A stretch of DNA of 9,135 bases from positions 1 to 9,135 of the forward strand of contig DAIDJC010000124.1 of the NCBI GenBank assembly GCA_027451565.1. Direction: 5' to 3'. Numbering within the stretch: the stretch's first letter is position 1; every line of letters begins with the position of its first letter. This DNA is from Limisphaerales bacterium. GTDB taxonomy: Bacteria > Verrucomicrobiota > Verrucomicrobiia > Limisphaerales > UBA11358. Below the pieces are notes generated by a model. The model did not search any database. It had not been told where the DNA came from and worked only from the letters and a program-made list of their open reading frames with translations. Both the position numbers and the translations under genes were made by a program. This document shows, in pieces, positions 6,476-9,135 of the stretch.

Positions 6476-7342
6476 TCAGTTGGCGCCAGGCGCGCCCGTG
6501 GCTGGAGCCGGAGCGGGGGCTGGAATCACTGGCTGGCTGGCTGCGGGAGCCGGAGCCTGAGGCGCGGGCTGCTCCACCGGAGCGGCAGGAGCTGTCGCCT
6601 CGGCATGACCCGGAATCTTCAGCTTCTGGCCCACTTTAATGCGGGTGGTGGACAGGCCGTTGGCCGATTCAATGCCTTTCACGGTGGTACCGAAACGTTT
6701 GGCAATGCGGTGCAGGGTGTCACCTGACTTGACGGTATAGGAGGTTTCCGACCCGCTGTCCGCCGTCGAGGCGTCAGGCGAGGCAGAGGCAGAGGATCCA
6801 ACGGTGGCACTGCCGCCGCCAGGTATGACCAGCTTCTGCTTCACTTTGAGGCGGCGCGGATTCACGCCAGGATTTGCAGCTTCCAAGGCCTTGAGTGAAA
6901 CTCCGTTTTTGCGGGCGATTTTGCCAAGGGTGTCCCCGGCCACGACCACATACTCGGACCCACCCGACTCAGGAGCTTGGGGAACTTCTGCCGGGGTTTG
7001 AACGGGCGCCGGCATGGGCGCAGGAGTGTTGGCGACCACCGGGGCTGGAGGCGGCACGTTGGTGTCAGCCCCGGGAGCCACGGGCGCGCCATTGGTATCC
7101 CCCGCCATGCCGGGAGCTCCATTGGTGTCCGTCTGGATTGCCGGTGGATTCGTGTCCTGATCAGTGGAAGGGGCGTTGGAATCGGGGGCGTTGTCCCGTT
7201 TACATCCCTGGATGAGCATGGCCACCAATGCGGCCACACCCACCACCATCACACACGAAACCCCGACCTTTAAATTCGATCGGCGTCTCATTTGCTGGTC
7301 AAGCAGCGAGCCTTTGGGGACAAATGGATTTGGATTACTCAT
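6476..7342 (-). CDS. Membrane-anchored protein with two LysM domains (NlpD-like position)
   Basis: Probable envelope protein that binds peptidoglycan. The 288 residues contain a short polar cytoplasmic tail (1-23), a hydrophobic segment (about 24-46) ending AMLIQGC, a Pro/Ala/Asn-rich spacer (48-128) with four DTN units and DTNGAP twice, LysM 1 (131-174, YVVVAGDTLGKIARKNGVSL onward), a Ser-rich linker, LysM 2 (202-245, YTVKSGDTLHRIAKRFGTTV onward) and a Pro/Ala-rich tail. Cys47 could be a lipoprotein cysteine (I-Q-G-C), though the N-region is long for a signal peptide; a plain membrane anchor is equally possible. No catalytic domain (peptidase M23 or amidase) is present. The ATG at 7340-7342 has no clear Shine-Dalgarno sequence. 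Chlamydia carries a LysM gene called nlpD at the same place, between murD and ftsW, so a link to septal wall synthesis is a reasonable inference; the molecular role is unknown. Confidence 0.88.
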   Translation of the reverse strand: MSNPNPFVPKGSLLDQQMRRRSNLKVGVSCVMVVGVAALVAMLIQGCKRDNAPDSNAPSTDQDTNPPAIQTDTNGAPGMAGDTNGAPVAPGADTNVPPPAPVVANTPAPMPAPVQTPAEVPQAPESGGSEYVVVAGDTLGKIARKNGVSLKALEAANPGVNPRRLKVKQKLVIPGGGSATVGSSASASPDASTADSGSETSYTVKSGDTLHRIAKRFGTTVKGIESANGLSTTRIKVGQKLKIPGHAEATAPAAPVEQPAPQAPAPAASQPVIPAPAPAPATGAPGAN

Positions 7343-7409
7343 GGTCTTTGGCGCAATAGCGTCCTTTCTTCGAGGTGGTTGTTGAATGATGATTTGGATT
7401 GGTGCGCCC

Positions 7410-7434
7410 CGAAATTTTCCCTCGAAAAATTTCG
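7410..7434. repeat. AT-rich inverted repeat, 9-base arms
   Basis: CGAAATTTT (7410-7418) and AAAATTTCG (7426-7434) are perfect inverted copies around a seven-base spacer, located 68 bases upstream of the LysM start. No T-run follows on either strand, so it does not look like a terminator. It could be an operator for a dimeric regulator, or chance in an AT-rich stretch. Confidence 0.4.
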
Positions 7435-7515
7435 TGTCGCGTTAAATTCATTAGGTTTTTCAATGGTACGAAAGCCACAGTCTGAACCGCTGGCGGATGA
7501 AAAGCCCGACGCTGT

Positions 7516-7525
7516 CCGGTACCGG
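7516..7525. repeat. Ten-base perfect palindrome CCGGTACCGG
   Basis: A perfect palindrome without spacer in the gap between mraY and the LysM gene. Such a site could bind a dimeric regulator, but palindromes of this length also arise by chance in GC-rich DNA, and nothing else supports a function. Confidence 0.2.
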
Positions 7526-7645
7526 CTGCCTGCCAATGCCCTCCGCGTCGAATCCAGGGACAAGGCTACCAGCGCACCCCGCCCTGCGCAAGCATCAATG
7601 CAGATTACAGCCATGTTTTCAAGGTTTTTCATTGCCACTCGTGTT

Positions 7646-8830
7646 TCACCTTAGTTTCAGGGCCGCCAGCGCCATCAGGGCGCACAGCAGGCACAGGATG
7701 TAAAAACGCATCACCACCTGGGATTCGTACCAGCCTTTTTTCTCAAAATGATGGTGAATGGGTGCCATCAAAAAAAGGCGACGCCCCGTGCCCGTTTTCC
7801 AGCGGGTCAGCTTGAACCATCCTTTCTGCAACAGGACCGACAAGGCCTCCGCCACAAAAACCCCCCCTGCGATCACCAGCACAAAAGGCTGGTGGATGAG
7901 CACCGCCACAATTCCAAATGCTCCTCCCAAGGCAAGAGACCCGGTGTCGCCCATGAAAACCTGGGCTGGATGGCAGTTGTACCATAAAAAACCCAGGCCC
8001 GCCCCCAGCAAACCCGCGCAAAACACCGTCAATTCGCCGGCGCCCGCCACATAGGGGATTTGCAGATACTCCGCCGCCTTGGTGTTTCCGGCCAGATAGG
8101 TGTAAAAAAGGAAAACGAAACCCACGATCAGCGTGCAGCCTATGGCCAGTCCATCCAGTCCATCGGTGGGATTGACCGCATTGGAGCTTCCGACAATGGT
8201 CAGCAGGACCACCGCGAGACCCACCGCCAGGCCGACGTGGATGGGAGTCTTGTAGCACGGCAGCATCAAGACGGAGACCAAATTACTTTCCACGGGATGG
8301 CGGCTGCCGGCCAGGCGCAATTCGCTCCTTGCCGGCAGGTTCCAAAGATAAAACCCCACAAACAAAGCCAGCAAAAACTGGACGATTAATTTCACGCGCG
8401 GGGGGGTGCCCCCGCCGCTTTGCTGGATGATTTTGGCGTAATCATCGTAAAATCCAAGGCCAGACAGCACCAGCACCGATAGCAGGGTCAATTCCACCAG
8501 CGCATTCCATTGCGCCCATAGCATGGTTGATATGAGCAGGGCCAGAACGATCAACAGGCCACCCATTGTGGGGACGCCGCGTTTGCTCAAAACGCGGGCC
8601 GACAATCCACCCGCCGCCTCGGCCTTGTCATCGTATTCCTGGCCAAACTTCAATTGCTTGAGCCAGCGGATAAGCCAGGGGCCCAGCCACCAGGATAACA
8701 AAAGGGCGGTGATGGCACACCCCGCGCTCCTCACGGTGATGTAGCGAAACAGGCGCAGGAAGGAGAGCCGGGATTCCCATTCGGTCCCGTGCGACCAGTC
8801 CAGCAACCATTGGCTCAACAAATAAAACAT
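7646..8830 (-). CDS. mraY: Phospho-N-acetylmuramoyl-pentapeptide-transferase MraY
   Basis: Integral inner-membrane enzyme that moves phospho-MurNAc-pentapeptide from UDP onto undecaprenyl phosphate, making lipid I, the substrate of MurG encoded downstream. The 394 residues span the membrane about ten times and carry all family signatures: SKRGVPTMGG (82-91), FYDDYAK (127-133, with the catalytic Asp129-Asp130 pair), SNAVNPTDGLDGLA (216-229), FMGDTGSLALGG (292-303, with Asp295 matching E. coli Asp267) and APIHHHFEKKGWYESQVVMRF (356 onward), whose histidine triplet lies at the active site. It is about 35 residues longer than the E. coli enzyme, partly through a loop around 165-195. The ATG at 8828-8830 follows the murF stop by 6 bases, with a weak GGGAAG about 14 bases upstream. 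In most dcw clusters murD comes next; here a gap and the LysM gene follow. Confidence 0.98.
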   Translation of the reverse strand: MFYLLSQWLLDWSHGTEWESRLSFLRLFRYITVRSAGCAITALLLSWWLGPWLIRWLKQLKFGQEYDDKAEAAGGLSARVLSKRGVPTMGGLLIVLALLISTMLWAQWNALVELTLLSVLVLSGLGFYDDYAKIIQQSGGGTPPRVKLIVQFLLALFVGFYLWNLPARSELRLAGSRHPVESNLVSVLMLPCYKTPIHVGLAVGLAVVLLTIVGSSNAVNPTDGLDGLAIGCTLIVGFVFLFYTYLAGNTKAAEYLQIPYVAGAGELTVFCAGLLGAGLGFLWYNCHPAQVFMGDTGSLALGGAFGIVAVLIHQPFVLVIAGGVFVAEALSVLLQKGWFKLTRWKTGTGRRLFLMAPIHHHFEKKGWYESQVVMRFYILCLLCALMALAALKLR

Positions 8831-8836
8831 GACGAC

Positions 8837-9135
8837 TTAATTTCTTCCCGTCCTGAGGCTTTCCGCTATGCGTTCCAACCTTGCCGCGCGGGAGGCTTTG
8901 AGCAGCACCACATCCCCCGGTTTCAGGAAACCGCGAACGGCTGCCACGGCAGATTCCACGTCTGAAAATTCCATCACCCGCCCGAGGCCCGCAGCCCGCG
9001 CTGCCTGCGCCGTGTCTGCCGCCATCCGACCCACGGCAAACAACTGGCCTATGCCCAGGAGGGCCGCATGGCGACCCACTTCGGCATGGGCCAGCGCACT
9101 CTGCGTCCCCTGCTCCGCCATGTCCCCAAGCACCG
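8837..9135 (-). CDS. murF: UDP-MurNAc-tripeptide--D-Ala-D-Ala ligase MurF, C-terminal end (runs off the window)
   Basis: MurF is the cytoplasmic Mur ligase that adds D-Ala-D-Ala, the product of Ddl, to UDP-MurNAc-tripeptide. Only about 99 codons are present, all from the third (C-terminal) domain. The frame entering from the window edge reads VLGDMAEQGTQSALAHAEVG, matching the V-L-G-D-M-x-E-L-G-x-x-S-x-x-x-H-x-x-V-G block of MurF. Near the end LKPGDVVLLKASRAARLERI matches the G-D-x-V-L-V-K-G-S-R block that separates MurF from MurC, MurD and most MurE sequences. The stop TAA at 8837-8839 lies 6 bases before the mraY ATG, the standard murF-mraY junction. The ATP-binding and catalytic domains lie outside the window. 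Confidence 0.94.
   Translation of the reverse strand, partial: VLGDMAEQGTQSALAHAEVGRHAALLGIGQLFAVGRMAADTAQAARAAGLGRVMEFSDVESAVAAVRGFLKPGDVVLLKASRAARLERIAESLRTGRN

Larger units (their letters stand above)
7343..7645. other. Gap between mraY and the LysM gene, at the usual site of murD
   Basis: This is the only stretch of about 300 bases without a confident gene. On the minus strand an ATG at 7630-7632, 13 bases after the mraY stop, opens a 97-codon frame whose TGA (7339-7341) overlaps the LysM ATG as ATGA. The product (begins MKNLENMAVICIDACAGRGA) matches no family I recognise. By eye its start and its last 20 residues faintly recall the ends of MurD, but not enough to call it. The part at about 7380-7460 is AT-rich compared with the neighbouring genes. 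I found no convincing promoter, tRNA or other RNA gene. Confidence 0.6.

Noticed and set aside
7292..7654. Plus-strand 120-codon frame in the mraY-LysM gap
   Set aside because: It runs into both flanking genes in antisense, has no ribosome binding site or domain, and the rest of the cluster is on the minus strand.

Overview
The window is most of a division and cell wall (dcw) gene cluster. Every supported gene reads on the minus strand, so transcription runs from high to low coordinates. In that direction the genes are: murF (3' end only), mraY, a membrane-anchored protein with two LysM domains, ftsW, murG, murB, a VapBC/FitAB-type toxin-antitoxin pair, ddl, ftsQ and ftsA (5' end only). I see no rRNA, tRNA, CRISPR array or insertion sequence. 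Long open frames on the plus strand are shadows of the minus-strand genes.

The host looks like a diderm bacterium with peptidoglycan and a fairly high GC content. A LysM gene directly in front of ftsW recalls the chlamydial order murF-mraY-murD-nlpD-ftsW-murG-murC/ddl. With the separate murB, ddl, ftsQ and ftsA genes, this points towards the Chlamydiae/Verrucomicrobia side of the PVC group, Verrucomicrobiota being my best guess. This is inference from gene order, not a phylogeny.

Region by region: 8837-9135 is the C-terminal domain of MurF, which adds D-Ala-D-Ala to the UDP-MurNAc tripeptide. Positions 7646-8830 encode MraY (lipid I synthesis). Positions 7343-7645 form the only long gap, about 300 bases, where murD would be expected. 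Positions 6476-7342 encode the LysM protein, followed by a 13-bp GC-rich hairpin just ahead of ftsW (5268-6425, septal glycan polymerase). murG (lipid II synthesis) overlaps ftsW by ATGA, and murB overlaps murG by ATGA, with no murC between them. A small toxin-antitoxin operon (2465-3104) sits between murB and ddl, and its toxin stop codon touches the ddl start (TAAATG). ddl, ftsQ and ftsA then follow with short overlaps and strong ribosome binding sites for ftsQ and ftsA.

Together the genes cover the route from UDP-MurNAc (MurB), D-Ala-D-Ala (Ddl) and MurF through lipid I (MraY) and lipid II (MurG) to polymerisation at the septum (FtsW) and the divisome scaffold (FtsQ, FtsA). The ligases MurC and MurD are missing from their usual places. 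The most unusual points are the toxin-antitoxin pair coupled to ddl, the loss of murC and murD from the cluster, and the hairpin in front of ftsW.
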